Below the pieces are notes generated by a model. It ran no database searches and had not been told where the DNA came from. It saw only the letters and a list, made by a program, of their open reading frames with translations. A program made the position numbers and the translations under genes. 64,000 bases of DNA. It comes from UBA2402 sp037139735 (GTDB lineage Bacteria > Planctomycetota > Phycisphaerae > Phycisphaerales > UBA1924). Positions 22,218 to 30,938 of the stretch are shown here, one piece after another; the first letter of the stretch is position 1, and the number at the start of each line of letters is the position of its first letter. The stretch lies in contig JBAXFU010000005.1 in assembly GCA_037139735.1 (NCBI GenBank), positions 9,381 through 73,380 of the forward strand. The letters are read 5' to 3'.

Positions 22218-23813
22218 TCAGGCCTTGGGGCCGGCCGCACGCACCGCCTCGGGCATGTCGAAGATCTTGTCGTTGTCGCGGAACTGCTGCGCGAGCTTCT
22301 TCGCCTGTGCGTCGTAGGCCGCCCCGTCCTTCCACGTGTTGCGGGGCATGAGCACCTCGCTGGGCACGCCGGGCACGGCCTTGGGGATGTGCAGCCCGAA
22401 GACCGGGTCGGTCTGGTACTCGGCCTTCGCGAGCGAGCCGTCGAGGATGGCCGTCACGAACGCGCGGGTGTACGAGAGCTTGAAGCGGCTGCCGGTGCCG
22501 TAGGGGCCGCCCGTCCAGCCGGTGTTCAGGAGCCACACGTTGGTGCCGTGCTGCTTGATCTTCGCGGCGAGTTGGTTGGCGTAGGTGATCGGCGGGCGGG
22601 GCAGGAAGACCCCGCCGAAGCAAGGCGAGAAGTTGGGCTGCGGCTCGGTCACGCCCGCCTCGGTGCCCGCGAGCTTGCTCGTGTACCCGTTGATGAAGTA
22701 GTACATCGCCTGCTCGCTGGTCAGCTTCGAGACCGGGGGCATCACGCCGTAGGCGTCGGCGGTCAGGAAGATCACGTTCTTGGGGTGTCCGCAGACGCTG
22801 GGGATCACCGCGCCGTCGATGAAGTCGACCGGGTACGTGACGCGGGTGTTCTCCGTGAGCCTGGCCGAGTCGTAGTCGGGAACGCGGGTCGAGGGATCGA
22901 TCACCGTGTTCTCGAGGACGCTGCCGAAGCGGATGGCGTTCCAGATCTGCGGCTCGCCTTCCTTGCTCAGCTTGATGCACTTGGCGTAGCACCCGCCCTC
23001 GAAGTTGAAGACGCCCTGATCGCTCCAGCCGTGCTCGTCGTCGCCCACGAGCGCGCGGTTCGGATCGGCCGAGAGCGTCGTCTTGCCCGTGCCCGAGAGG
23101 CCGAAGAAGAGGGCGGGGTTGCCGCCGCTGGCCTTGTCCACGTTGCACGAGCAGTGCATCGGGAAGACGCCCGCCTCGGGCATGTCGTAGTTCATCGCGT
23201 AGAAGATGCTCTTCTTCATCTCGCCCGCGTACTCGGTGCCGATGATCACCACGCACTTGCGCGTCAGGCTCTGCGCGATGAGCACCGGGGCCTTGTACCC
23301 CAGCTTGGCCTGCTGCTCGGCCGTCAGTCGCATCTTGCCCGCGTTGATGATCGTCCAGTCCTTGCGGAACGGAGCCGGGGCCCCGGCCGCCTTCGTGCCC
23401 TGACGGATGAAGAGCGTCTGCGCGAAGAGACTGTGCCACGCCTGCTCGGTGACGACCTGCACGCCCAGGCGGTACTTCGGATCCGCGCCCGCCCACCCCT
23501 CGAACGTGTACACCTTCGGGCGGCCGTTGAGATAGTCGACGGCGATCTCGAGCGCGCCGTCGAACTGGGCCGGCGTCAGCGGGGTGTTCACCTTGCCCCA
23601 CCAAATCTTGTCGTGAATCGCCGGCACGTCCTCGAGGTGCTTGTCCTTGGGGCTGCGACCCGTTCGGTCCCCCGTCAGGCACACCAACGCCCCGTTGTTC
23701 GCCAGCGTCCCCTCGCCCGCGCTCACCGCCCGCTCGACCAACTCCGCGGATGAAAGATTCGTGAAGCAGCGATGGGCCGAGAGGTCGAGGCGATCAAGGG
23801 CTGAGTTGGTCAT
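22218..23813 (-). CDS. pckA: Phosphoenolpyruvate carboxykinase (ATP)
   Basis: 531 residues, the normal length for the ATP-dependent form. Visible motifs are LTGDRTGRSPKDK (47-59), IGTEYAGEMKKSIF, the kinase-1a P-loop GLSGTGKTTLS (238-248), LVGDDEHGW and the adenine-binding region near LLNTGWTGGPYGTGSRF. The enzyme converts oxaloacetate and ATP to phosphoenolpyruvate, CO2 and ADP, the first committed step of gluconeogenesis. The start at ATG 23813 gives a conventional N-terminus. It is divergent from the serine hydrolase gene. A weak promoter candidate (TACCCT at 23904-23899, minus) would give a leader of about 80 bases. Confidence 0.96.
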   Translation of the reverse strand: MTNSALDRLDLSAHRCFTNLSSAELVERAVSAGEGTLANNGALVCLTGDRTGRSPKDKHLEDVPAIHDKIWWGKVNTPLTPAQFDGALEIAVDYLNGRPKVYTFEGWAGADPKYRLGVQVVTEQAWHSLFAQTLFIRQGTKAAGAPAPFRKDWTIINAGKMRLTAEQQAKLGYKAPVLIAQSLTRKCVVIIGTEYAGEMKKSIFYAMNYDMPEAGVFPMHCSCNVDKASGGNPALFFGLSGTGKTTLSADPNRALVGDDEHGWSDQGVFNFEGGCYAKCIKLSKEGEPQIWNAIRFGSVLENTVIDPSTRVPDYDSARLTENTRVTYPVDFIDGAVIPSVCGHPKNVIFLTADAYGVMPPVSKLTSEQAMYYFINGYTSKLAGTEAGVTEPQPNFSPCFGGVFLPRPPITYANQLAAKIKQHGTNVWLLNTGWTGGPYGTGSRFKLSYTRAFVTAILDGSLAKAEYQTDPVFGLHIPKAVPGVPSEVLMPRNTWKDGAAYDAQAKKLAQQFRDNDKIFDMPEAVRAAGPKA

Positions 23814-23972
23814 GATGAAGCACTCGTGCGGTCGAACCGGTCCCTCGCGGCATTGAAACGGTTCCACGCCCGTCGGGACCGGAATGACGGGTCCGGCAAG
23901 GGTAGATTCGCTCCGCGAAACTTGCCACCCCAGGGAAGGGACCGGTTCGGGTGACCCCCGCCCGAGCACCCT

Positions 23973-23988
23973 CCCCGCCGCGGCGGGG
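23973..23988. repeat. GC-rich palindrome, copy 1 of a REP-like family
   Basis: CCCCGCCGCGGCGGGG is a perfect 16-base palindrome in the pckA / hydrolase intergenic region. It is bracketed by outer inverted arms GGGTGAC (23949-23955) and GTCACCC (23993-23999). The core CCGCCGCGGCGG recurs at 29457-29468 and 48369-48380, all in intergenic DNA. Confidence 0.55.
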
Positions 23989-24051
23989 CAATGTCACCCC
24001 GGGCAGCACGTTACGCCGATCAACGACATGCCACGGTCCTCCGGAGCCGCC

Positions 24052-25305
24052 ATGAACACCCCTGCCCGCGTCGCGTGCGTGATCGCTCCCCTGCTGCTGT
24101 CCATCACCCCCGCGGCACGGTCGCAGCAGCCCCCGCCAGCCCCGACCGCCACCACCCCCTCGGGCTACCAGCGTGCGGCCGACTACTCGACCTCCATGGG
24201 CGGCCGGGCCGTGCTCGTCCTGCTCGACGGCGTCTCCATCTTCGAGCGCTACGACGACGGATGGAAGGAGAACCTGCCCCACCCGCTCGCCAGCGGGAGC
24301 AAGAGTTTCGCCGGCGTGGTCGCCGCGGCGGCCGTCGAGGACGGCCTCATCACGTGGGACGAACTCGCGTGCGACACCATCACCCAGTGGAAGGACCATC
24401 CGCTCAAGAGCCGCATCACCGTGCGCCACCTGCTCAACCTCTCGAGCGGACTCGACCCCGCCGAGGAGATCCTGCAGGGCTCCTTCGGCATGCTCCGTCG
24501 CCCGGGAACCAAGGACCGAGGGGCCGGCCAAGTCGCCGACGACCGATTCGCGGCCGCACTCGACGTCAAGATGAACCACGCGCCGGGCACCCGCTTCGAG
24601 TACGGCCCCTCGCACTTCTTCGCCTTCGGCTCGCTCCTCGAACGCAAGATCAAGGCGAGGCACGAGCAGGATCCGACCTTTCCGGACGACTCGTACGAGT
24701 CGTACATGAATCGCCGCGTGCTCGAGCCCATCGGCCTTTCCTTCGGCGCTCGAGGCCGAACCGAGGGCGCCTTCTGGGGACGCGACCGCGCCGGCCACCT
24801 GAACCTCCCCGGCGGCGCGGGGTTCACCGCCCGGCAGTGGGCCCGCTTCGGCGAGTTCATCCGCCTCCACGGCGCGGTCGAGCAACCCGACGGCGGCATG
24901 AAGCAGGTGATCGGATGGGAGACCATGAGCGAGTGCTTCAAGCCCAGCCAAGCCAACAAGGGCTACGGCCTGACGTGGTGGCTCCCCGTGCACGCCATCG
25001 AGCAGGACGACTCCTCGCAGCCCGCGGCAGGCGGCGGCACGCTCCGGGAGCGACTGAGCCGACGCGCCATGAATCGCGCGCTCAAGCAAGAGGCCGCCGC
25101 GGAAGGACCGGCCTTCGTCGACGAGCATGGCGAACCGATCGAGATCTACATGGCGGCAGGGCTGGGCAAGCAGCGGCTGTACGTCGTGCCATCGCTCAAG
25201 CTCACGGTGGTTCGCTTCGGTGCCAACGTCGCCGAAAGCTCGCGATTCGCGAACGCCGCGTTCCTCGGACCCATCATCGAGGAAGCCAAGGCCGCGTCGA
25301 AGTGA
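24052..25305 (+). CDS. Beta-lactamase-related serine hydrolase (class C / DD-peptidase fold), exported
   Basis: 417 residues. A signal peptide covers about the first 25 residues (VACVIAPLLLSITPAARS). The active-site motif SxxK is SGSK (81-84), inside the sequence LASGSKSFAGVV typical of this superfamily. The tyrosine of the second motif is in EYGPSHFFAFG (Tyr184). WEMMS-like and GYGLTWWLPV segments occur further on. The substrate cannot be told: members include esterases, D-aminopeptidases and true beta-lactamases. ATG at 24028 would add eight residues ahead of the signal peptide. No linked regulator such as AmpR is present. Confidence 0.85.
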   Translation: MNTPARVACVIAPLLLSITPAARSQQPPPAPTATTPSGYQRAADYSTSMGGRAVLVLLDGVSIFERYDDGWKENLPHPLASGSKSFAGVVAAAAVEDGLITWDELACDTITQWKDHPLKSRITVRHLLNLSSGLDPAEEILQGSFGMLRRPGTKDRGAGQVADDRFAAALDVKMNHAPGTRFEYGPSHFFAFGSLLERKIKARHEQDPTFPDDSYESYMNRRVLEPIGLSFGARGRTEGAFWGRDRAGHLNLPGGAGFTARQWARFGEFIRLHGAVEQPDGGMKQVIGWETMSECFKPSQANKGYGLTWWLPVHAIEQDDSSQPAAGGGTLRERLSRRAMNRALKQEAAAEGPAFVDEHGEPIEIYMAAGLGKQRLYVVPSLKLTVVRFGANVAESSRFANAAFLGPIIEEAKAASK

Positions 25306-25440
25306 TGCGTGGAGCGATCGTGGGCGGGGAGTCTCGCCGCGGGAGCGTGTCGATGGCACGTGCCCGCGCCGAAGGCCGGGCCCCAAAGGCAGGAACGAAT
25401 CGGACCGACGGCAAGACGTGCGACCTCGCGGAGGCGGCCG

Positions 25441-26985
25441 TCAGCGCGTGACGGCCCCGTGTTCGGGGGCTGCTTGAAGCGCGAGGACGATGGCGAGCGT
25501 GGTCGGAGGCTCCAGCAATGCCGAGACGTCGCCGTTCACCGCTCTGGCCAGGGTTCGGGCCACCGACAATCCCAGTCCAAAGCCGCGTTGATCGTGACGG
25601 GACGGGTCTTTCCGCCAGAAGGGCTCGAAGAGGCGGGCGACATCGTCTTGAGTGATGCCCGGCGCCGGATTGCTGATCTTGATCAGGATGCCGTGTTGAG
25701 TTCGGTCGCCTCGGATCAGGATGGGGTCCGCCGCGGTCGCCGCACCATGCCGCAGGGCGTTGTCGAGCAGATTCCAGATGATCGAACCGAGCATCGCCGT
25801 ATCGACCAGGGCGAGGCAGCCGGTCGCACACTCGATCCGAACCCGACTCGGATCGACGCGGTGCATGGCGATCGCACGCTCCGCCTGCTCCACGATGACG
25901 GGCCTGATGTCCGCCCCGACCAGATCGACCGCCCACGCATGATCCGAAGCGGCGCGTGCCAGACGAAGAAGGCCCTCGCAAAGACCCTGTGCCCGGGCGA
26001 GCACGGCCAAGGCCCGATCGGCGGTCTGCACCCACTCCTGAGCCGATCGTTCCCGGCTTGACGCGACCTCCAGGAGCATGCGAAGTTCGGCGATGGGCGT
26101 CCGAAGTTCGTGAGACGCCGCGGAGGCGAATCGCTTCTCACGGCGCATCGCCTCTTCGATGCGATCCAGCAGCGCGTTGACCCCGTCCCGGATCGGTGCG
26201 ATCTCCGGCGCCAGCCGTGGCGCCGCGAGCCGCGTGCCGAGTGTCGCGGCATCGACACGCTCCACCTGTTCGGCCAGGTCGCTCACCGGGGCGAGTCCCC
26301 GGGCGATCGCCCACCGAAGCGACGCGAAGCCCGCGGCCGCAAGCACGGCACCCGCGATGGCGAGGCCGACCGCGAGCAGTTCGAGCGGACGATCGACGGT
26401 GTCTCGCGACACCGCGACAGCCACCAGCACCTCCGGAACCGACTCCGCCGGGCTCGATGTCGACGCGGGTCCCTCGCTCGAAGCAGAAGGAGTCGCGGCC
26501 GCCTCGCCCGCGGATGCATCGCCCGCGCCGTCCTCGCGTTCGATGGCCGGCGTGATGCGCGTGGCCAGCACCCGCACGCCCGCGCCCTCTGCCAGGTCCG
26601 CGTTCCAGGCGCGTGGTCCGCCGGTCGGATCGGGGCGTCTGCGGCGATCAACCAACGCGGCGGTTCCCATCGAACCCGACCGCTCGACCAGAGGCCCCAA
26701 CTCGCCCCCTTCCATCCGCCACACCTCGAAGTACGCGGCTTGTGTCGAGCGGGCTCCCGGCTGCGCCCGATACTGGGGCATCGCCGCGTCCTCGAAGTCG
26801 AACTCCAGGGTGTCGTTGTGCCACTTGACGGCCGCCGCGAGCGCCTCGGCCCGCGCCGCGAGCGCATCATCAAGGCTCGCGTACAGCGACACCCGCACGA
26901 ACGCGTACAGCCCCACCCCGACGGCGATCCCGAGCGGAAGCAGGGTGGCCAGCAGAATCCATGTCAAGCGGGCGCGCAGCGTCAT
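25441..26985 (-). CDS. Two-component sensor histidine kinase
   Basis: 514 residues. Membrane helices at about 9-31 and 203-224 flank a roughly 170-residue sensor domain with an Asp-rich start and a Ser/Ala-rich linker. A HAMP-like region is followed by the dimerisation domain with phospho-acceptor His292 in ASHELRTPIAEL. The ATPase domain shows the N box NLLDNALRHG and the G boxes around GFGLGLSVARTL. The ATG overlaps the stop of the response regulator gene by one base (TGATG). The ligand is unknown. Outer membrane, COG4705 and PepSY-like genes lie just upstream on the same strand. Confidence 0.92.
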   Translation of the reverse strand: MTLRARLTWILLATLLPLGIAVGVGLYAFVRVSLYASLDDALAARAEALAAAVKWHNDTLEFDFEDAAMPQYRAQPGARSTQAAYFEVWRMEGGELGPLVERSGSMGTAALVDRRRRPDPTGGPRAWNADLAEGAGVRVLATRITPAIEREDGAGDASAGEAAATPSASSEGPASTSSPAESVPEVLVAVAVSRDTVDRPLELLAVGLAIAGAVLAAAGFASLRWAIARGLAPVSDLAEQVERVDAATLGTRLAAPRLAPEIAPIRDGVNALLDRIEEAMRREKRFASAASHELRTPIAELRMLLEVASSRERSAQEWVQTADRALAVLARAQGLCEGLLRLARAASDHAWAVDLVGADIRPVIVEQAERAIAMHRVDPSRVRIECATGCLALVDTAMLGSIIWNLLDNALRHGAATAADPILIRGDRTQHGILIKISNPAPGITQDDVARLFEPFWRKDPSRHDQRGFGLGLSVARTLARAVNGDVSALLEPPTTLAIVLALQAAPEHGAVTR

Positions 26986-27710
26986 CAAGTCACCCTCGCC
27001 CCGGACCCGCCGGCCCCCTTCATGCCGACATCGGCCTGCTCGGGCTCCCTGAGCACGTAGCCCACCTTGCGACGGGTGTGGATCATCGGCGGGCATCCCG
27101 CGGCCTGCAACGCCGAACGCACGGAATACACCGTCGCGTCGATCGCGTTCGACATGACCTGCGAGCGATCGTCGTACAGGTGCTCTTCCAGTTCCTGTCG
27201 CGACACGGGCTTGCCCAGCCGCATCGCCAGATACTCCAGAAGGGCGTACTCGCGAGGTGCGAGGGGAATGGGCCGGTCCCGCACCGCGGCGGTCCTCGCG
27301 GCCGAGTCGATGGAGAGTGGCCCGACCCGGATCACGGGCGTTCGCCGCCCGTGCCGACGACGCCCGAGGGCCTGCACCCGGGCCAGCAGTTCCTTGAACG
27401 CGAACGGCTTGACGAGGTAGTCGTCCGCCCCGCGAGTCAGGCCCAGGACCTTGTCCTCCAGCGCGTCCTTGGCCGTCAGCATGATGACCGCAGCGTCGAC
27501 GCCCTTCTCTCGCATCCGGGCGAGCGCGGTCAGCCCGTCGAGCCCGGGCAGCATCCAATCGAGCACGATCACGTCGTACTCGGTGGTCTGCGCATGGATC
27601 AGCCCGCGATGGCCGTCGGCGACGGCGTCCACGGCGTACCCCGCCTCACGCAGGCCCTGGGCCAGCGAGTCGCGGAGCACGGCGGCATCTTCGACGATCA
27701 GGACTCGCAT
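26985..27710 (-). CDS. OmpR-family response regulator
   Basis: 241 residues. Receiver domain: VEDAAVLRDSLAQGL with Glu7-Asp8, phosphorylated Asp51 in VLDWMLPGLDG, Thr79 in MLTAKD and Lys101 in DYLVKPF. A winged-helix DNA-binding domain follows (SAARTAAVRDRPIPLAPREY, LLEYLAMRLGKPVSRQELEE, VYSVRSAL, IHTRRKVGYVLR). The C-terminus carries about 15 extra residues. It is coupled to the kinase gene. It could recognise the TCATCTG-nn-CATCATG motif found before the two PepSY-like genes, but this is untested. Confidence 0.94.
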   Translation of the reverse strand: MRVLIVEDAAVLRDSLAQGLREAGYAVDAVADGHRGLIHAQTTEYDVIVLDWMLPGLDGLTALARMREKGVDAAVIMLTAKDALEDKVLGLTRGADDYLVKPFAFKELLARVQALGRRRHGRRTPVIRVGPLSIDSAARTAAVRDRPIPLAPREYALLEYLAMRLGKPVSRQELEEHLYDDRSQVMSNAIDATVYSVRSALQAAGCPPMIHTRRKVGYVLREPEQADVGMKGAGGSGARVT

Positions 27711-27794
27711 GGATCGCTCTCTCGGTCGCCCAGGCGTGTCACCCGGGGCATGTGCCGGACCATCGGATCGACCATTCGCTCATGCGCGGGCGAT

Positions 27795-28592
27795 TCAGAA
27801 GGACCATTGGACGCCGAGGTACATCCGAAGCGCCGATCCGGAGTCGGGAGAGGGATTGAAGCTCCGTCCCGCCGAGCCGATGAGCGTGGCGCTCTCGGAC
27901 AGGGTCTGCTTGAAGCCGACATTGAAGAGCGAGTCGTCGGGCGAGCCGCGGACGCCAAAGTCGTGCCGGAGTTCGGCGCACAAGGTCAGACCCTCTCGAA
28001 TCGCGTATTCGGCCGCGACGCCCGTGAACCACCGATCCGCCTCCCCCTCCGCGAACTGCTCCTCGTACCCGCCATCGGCATAGACGAAGAGCTTCTCCTC
28101 GAGGAGGTGCCGCCCAACCTGCACCGGCACCGTCAAGGACGGGCTTCCGGCGCCCAGGCCTCTCCTCCTGCTGCCCAGCGGCACGCCAACGGCCGGATAC
28201 ATCGAGATCGAGACGGGCGCCTCCTTCTCGGTCAGGAACCTCAGCTTGGTTCCCAGCGACAGGTCGCCCGATCCGGCCCGCGCGCCCTCATGGTCGGCGG
28301 GATCCAGCGCCACGAGCGGCAGCTCGAACTTGAGTTGCACCCCCTCGGCCAGCCCGTAGTTCAGGTCGAACAGCGGCGCCTCCTGCTCCCAGGTGCGACC
28401 GCCACCCGTTTCGCTGCGACCGCTCAGGTCGAGCGTATAGGCCGTATTGAGCTCGAATCGCCCCTTGGGAAGCGTGTCGGGGTCGTCCGTGATGAGCGGA
28501 GGACCGGCAAGGACATCAGCGCCCATGCACAGGACGGCGAGTCCCGCGATGGCAGGGGTCGCCGAGATGCAACTGAGGATCGAGCGGCTCAT
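27795..28592 (-). CDS. Outer membrane beta-barrel protein (PF13557-like)
   Basis: 265 residues. A signal peptide (about 1-29, ending DVLAG) is followed by PPLITDDPDTLPKGRFELNT, a beginning typical of the putative exporter / phenol-degradation MetA-pathway barrels. Alternating amphipathic strands run to the C-terminus, which ends LGVQWSF with the aromatic last residue used for outer membrane assembly. The ATG directly abuts the stop of the COG4705 gene, so the two are one unit. Substrate unknown. Proteins of this kind are often annotated simply as transporter. Confidence 0.7.
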   Translation of the reverse strand: MSRSILSCISATPAIAGLAVLCMGADVLAGPPLITDDPDTLPKGRFELNTAYTLDLSGRSETGGGRTWEQEAPLFDLNYGLAEGVQLKFELPLVALDPADHEGARAGSGDLSLGTKLRFLTEKEAPVSISMYPAVGVPLGSRRRGLGAGSPSLTVPVQVGRHLLEEKLFVYADGGYEEQFAEGEADRWFTGVAAEYAIREGLTLCAELRHDFGVRGSPDDSLFNVGFKQTLSESATLIGSAGRSFNPSPDSGSALRMYLGVQWSF

Positions 28593-29414
28593 TCAGGCTC
28601 CCGTGTTCGCGACAGCATCAGACGTCCCGCCGGCTCGTCTGGAGGTGAACAAGATCATGCCCACGAGGATCGCGGCCAGCACCGCGGACGAGCCGCCAGG
28701 GCCGAAGCCCAGGCCGCCTTCATCGCTCCCTCGCGCCAGCACGTCGCCGAACGTCGCTCCGAACGGGCGAGTCAGCACGAACGCGGCCCAGAAGATCGCG
28801 ACATGGAGCCCCGCGTTCGCGATCTTGAGCTTGCGGGCCACCAGGTAAATCGCGGCGATGACCGCGATCGTCGCCCCGATGAGCGCCGCTCCGCCCATGA
28901 ACCCGAGCCCGGGCCCCTGCTCTTCGTCGGCGAGATAGTCTCCCAGGGCCGTGCCGAGCGTGTTGGAGCAGAGGATGGCGAACCAGTAGAAGATCTCCGC
29001 TCGCCTCGATCGCACCGAACTCACCGAGATCGAGCCCTCGACCAGCCGCCATGCGACCAGGGCGGCGACGAGCATCCCGATCAGGATCGCGCTGCCCCTG
29101 GCGTAGCCCAGACCCAGCGTCCGGTCCATGAAGTCCGACATCGTGGTGCCGGCCGTGCTCGTCGCCAAAATGACCGACCAGTAGAGGAACGGGATGTGCC
29201 GCCTCGACAGGAGCTGCGGGATCAGCGTGGCGAAGAAGATCGCCAGCACGATGATCGACGCCAGCAGATAGCCGAGGTTGATGCCGCCGTGCTCGGAGCC
29301 CTTGGAGAGGAAGTCGCCCAGCGTCTCTCCCAGCGTGGTCGCGGCGATCTTCATGACCCAGAACGCGAACGTGATGGCGGGCAACTTGGAGAGCGTGGAT
29401 GATGGGGATGGCAT
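28593..29414 (-). CDS. COG4705-like multi-pass membrane protein
   Basis: 273 residues with about eight membrane helices. Four copies of a short polar motif recur within the helices: TLGETLGDFL, TAGTTMSDFMDR, TLGTALGDYLAD and PFGATFGDVLAR. Each is a Thr/Gly-rich stretch ending in Asp, and three of them are followed by a GLG(F/Y) or GINLGY loop. This fourfold pattern is characteristic of the COG4705 membrane-anchored proteins, whose function is not established. The conserved acidic residues within the membrane hint at ion handling. It is followed without a gap by the outer membrane protein gene. Confidence 0.8.
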   Translation of the reverse strand: MPSPSSTLSKLPAITFAFWVMKIAATTLGETLGDFLSKGSEHGGINLGYLLASIIVLAIFFATLIPQLLSRRHIPFLYWSVILATSTAGTTMSDFMDRTLGLGYARGSAILIGMLVAALVAWRLVEGSISVSSVRSRRAEIFYWFAILCSNTLGTALGDYLADEEQGPGLGFMGGAALIGATIAVIAAIYLVARKLKIANAGLHVAIFWAAFVLTRPFGATFGDVLARGSDEGGLGFGPGGSSAVLAAILVGMILFTSRRAGGTSDAVANTGA

Positions 29415-29455
29415 GCTGGAGTGCTTCCGACTCTTGGAGGGGACATCTCGGGCAC

Positions 29456-29469
29456 CCCGCCGCGGCGGG
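29456..29469. repeat. GC-rich palindrome, copy 2 of a REP-like family
   Basis: CCCGCCGCGGCGGG, a perfect 14-base palindrome between the COG4705 gene and the PepSY-like gene. It matches the core of the copy at 23973-23988. Confidence 0.55.
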
Positions 29470-29492
29470 ATTGACCGATCGGTGGAGGAAGT

Positions 29493-30716
29493 CTAGCGGT
29501 CGCCTCGCTTGATGGACGCCAGTTCGGCTTCGCCGTCCTTGATGAGACCGGTTCCGGGCGCGTACCACTTGTGGCCAACGTCCTTGCCCAGGGGCGTGGT
29601 CTCCACGACGTGCACGCAGTGCTCGAACCTGCCCGCGGCCGTCTGGACGGTTTCGTCCATGCTCACGATCTCGAAGCGGTCCATCGCGACTCCAGGGGCG
29701 AGCTCCTGGTAGAACTTGTCGCCGACCTTCGGGCTTCCCGGCAGCATCAGGCCGAATCGCGCGCCGTTCATGCCCGAGTGCCACACGCCGGGGTGCGACA
29801 CCTTGCCATCGGCGTCGAACTCGTCGACGTCCTCGCCGAAGTAGAACACGTCGCTCGTCGCCGTGTCGATGGCGAAGTAGTTCCGAGAGATCTCCCTGGG
29901 CTTGCCCCCCTCCTCCTCCCGCTCCTCGACCACGCGGGTCGTCACGCCGTCCACCACGCGGGTCTCGTTGAGCACGGTGATGGTGAGCGTCGCCTTGCCC
30001 TCCTTGAACGTCTGCACGGTCCCCGGGGTCAGGTCGAAGAAGGTATTCACGCCCGAAGCGACGAGGACGGACTTCTCCACCGCGAAAGTCCTTCTGAACC
30101 CGTCGTCGGCACCCGCAGCGCTGCCGGAATTCCTTTCGTCCCTCTCTTCATGCTTGTCTGCCCATCCATCTTCGATATGGCCCGAGGCATCGACTTTCAC
30201 CTCATGCTTCTTGCCATCGACGACCACCTGGATCTCGTAGTGCATCTTGGTGACCGCCGTCGGCTTCTCAAGCGCCGCACCGGGGTAGTCCCTCTTCAGG
30301 GCGGCCATGACAGCGGCCGGCAGCTTGCCCTCCGTCGTGCTCTTCTCCAGCTCCGTCAACTCGCCGGCGACGGAGAACACTGCGGCGCACTCGGTCGTCC
30401 CATCCTTGTACTCGACCTCATAGGTGACGACGTCCTCGTCGTGCTCTTCCTTGATGACCTTGGTGATGCTCTTCGCGTCGCCCGCCAGTTTAATCGCTGC
30501 GGCCCGGACGGCTTCGGGGGCCTTGTCGAGCGTGATGACTTCCTCTTCGTCGCCTTCCTTCTCTTCCGCCTTGGGTTGTGCCGGGCTCGGTTGCTTCGGA
30601 GATGGCGCCGATGACGGGTTCGCCGAGAGCGAGGTGGGCTGCGCCACGGCAAGCATCGCGCCCGCGGTCGCCACGGTCAGAAAAGCCAAACTGAATCCAA
30701 GGTGCCCCATGCTCAT
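29493..30716 (-). CDS. Exported PepSY-like protein with two PepSY repeats
   Basis: 407 residues. After a signal peptide (FSLAFLTVATAGAMLAVA) and a Pro/Glu-rich spacer come two PepSY-like repeats: ITLDKAPEAVRAAAIKLAGD with the strand TYEVEYKDG (about 63-122), then KLPAAVMAALKRDYPGAALE with HYEIQVVVDGKKHEVKVDAS (about 134-188). The second half, about 210-407, is a separate beta-rich domain (VNTFFDLTPGTVQTFKEG, HCVHVVETTPLGKDVGHKWY, APGTGLIKDGE). The start is supported by GGAG 7 bases before the ATG. A TCATCTG-type motif lies 90 bases upstream. Confidence 0.72.
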   Translation of the reverse strand: MSMGHLGFSLAFLTVATAGAMLAVAQPTSLSANPSSAPSPKQPSPAQPKAEEKEGDEEEVITLDKAPEAVRAAAIKLAGDAKSITKVIKEEHDEDVVTYEVEYKDGTTECAAVFSVAGELTELEKSTTEGKLPAAVMAALKRDYPGAALEKPTAVTKMHYEIQVVVDGKKHEVKVDASGHIEDGWADKHEERDERNSGSAAGADDGFRRTFAVEKSVLVASGVNTFFDLTPGTVQTFKEGKATLTITVLNETRVVDGVTTRVVEEREEEGGKPREISRNYFAIDTATSDVFYFGEDVDEFDADGKVSHPGVWHSGMNGARFGLMLPGSPKVGDKFYQELAPGVAMDRFEIVSMDETVQTAAGRFEHCVHVVETTPLGKDVGHKWYAPGTGLIKDGEAELASIKRGDR

Positions 30717-30805
30717 GGTGATACTCCGTTGGGATGGTGACCCATGTCGTGCAGGAGCGAGTGCTCCGGCAATGTTGAGAATCAAAGCCTCGAAAGACCG
30801 GGCGG

Positions 30806-30821
30806 CATGATGAACAGATGA
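30806..30821 (-). promoter_or_regulatory. Putative operator, copy 1 (TCATCTG-type motif)
   Basis: TCATCTGTTCATCATG on the minus strand lies 90 bases before the PepSY-like gene start at 30716. It is identical at 14 of 16 positions to the site at 32467-32482, which precedes the other PepSY-like gene. It contains a direct TCATC repeat with an 8-base period. Confidence 0.5.
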
Positions 30822-30844
30822 TGCTCGCCCATGAAGTGCGGCGG

Positions 30845-30898
30845 GGCTCATCCCTGGCCAACAAAGCAGCCGCGGCCATCGCCGTCGAGGGATGAGCC
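30845..30898 (-). terminator. Hairpin after the YncE-like gene
   Basis: GGCTCATCCCT (30845-30855) pairs with AGGGATGAGCC (30888-30898), with an inner GGCC/GGCC pair possible. It lies about 40 bases past the stop of the YncE-like gene. No T tract follows, so it is a weak terminator call. Confidence 0.4.
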
Positions 30899-30938
30899 GG
30901 GGCTTTCATGTTCGCGCCAAAGATCCTCACCGCCGCGC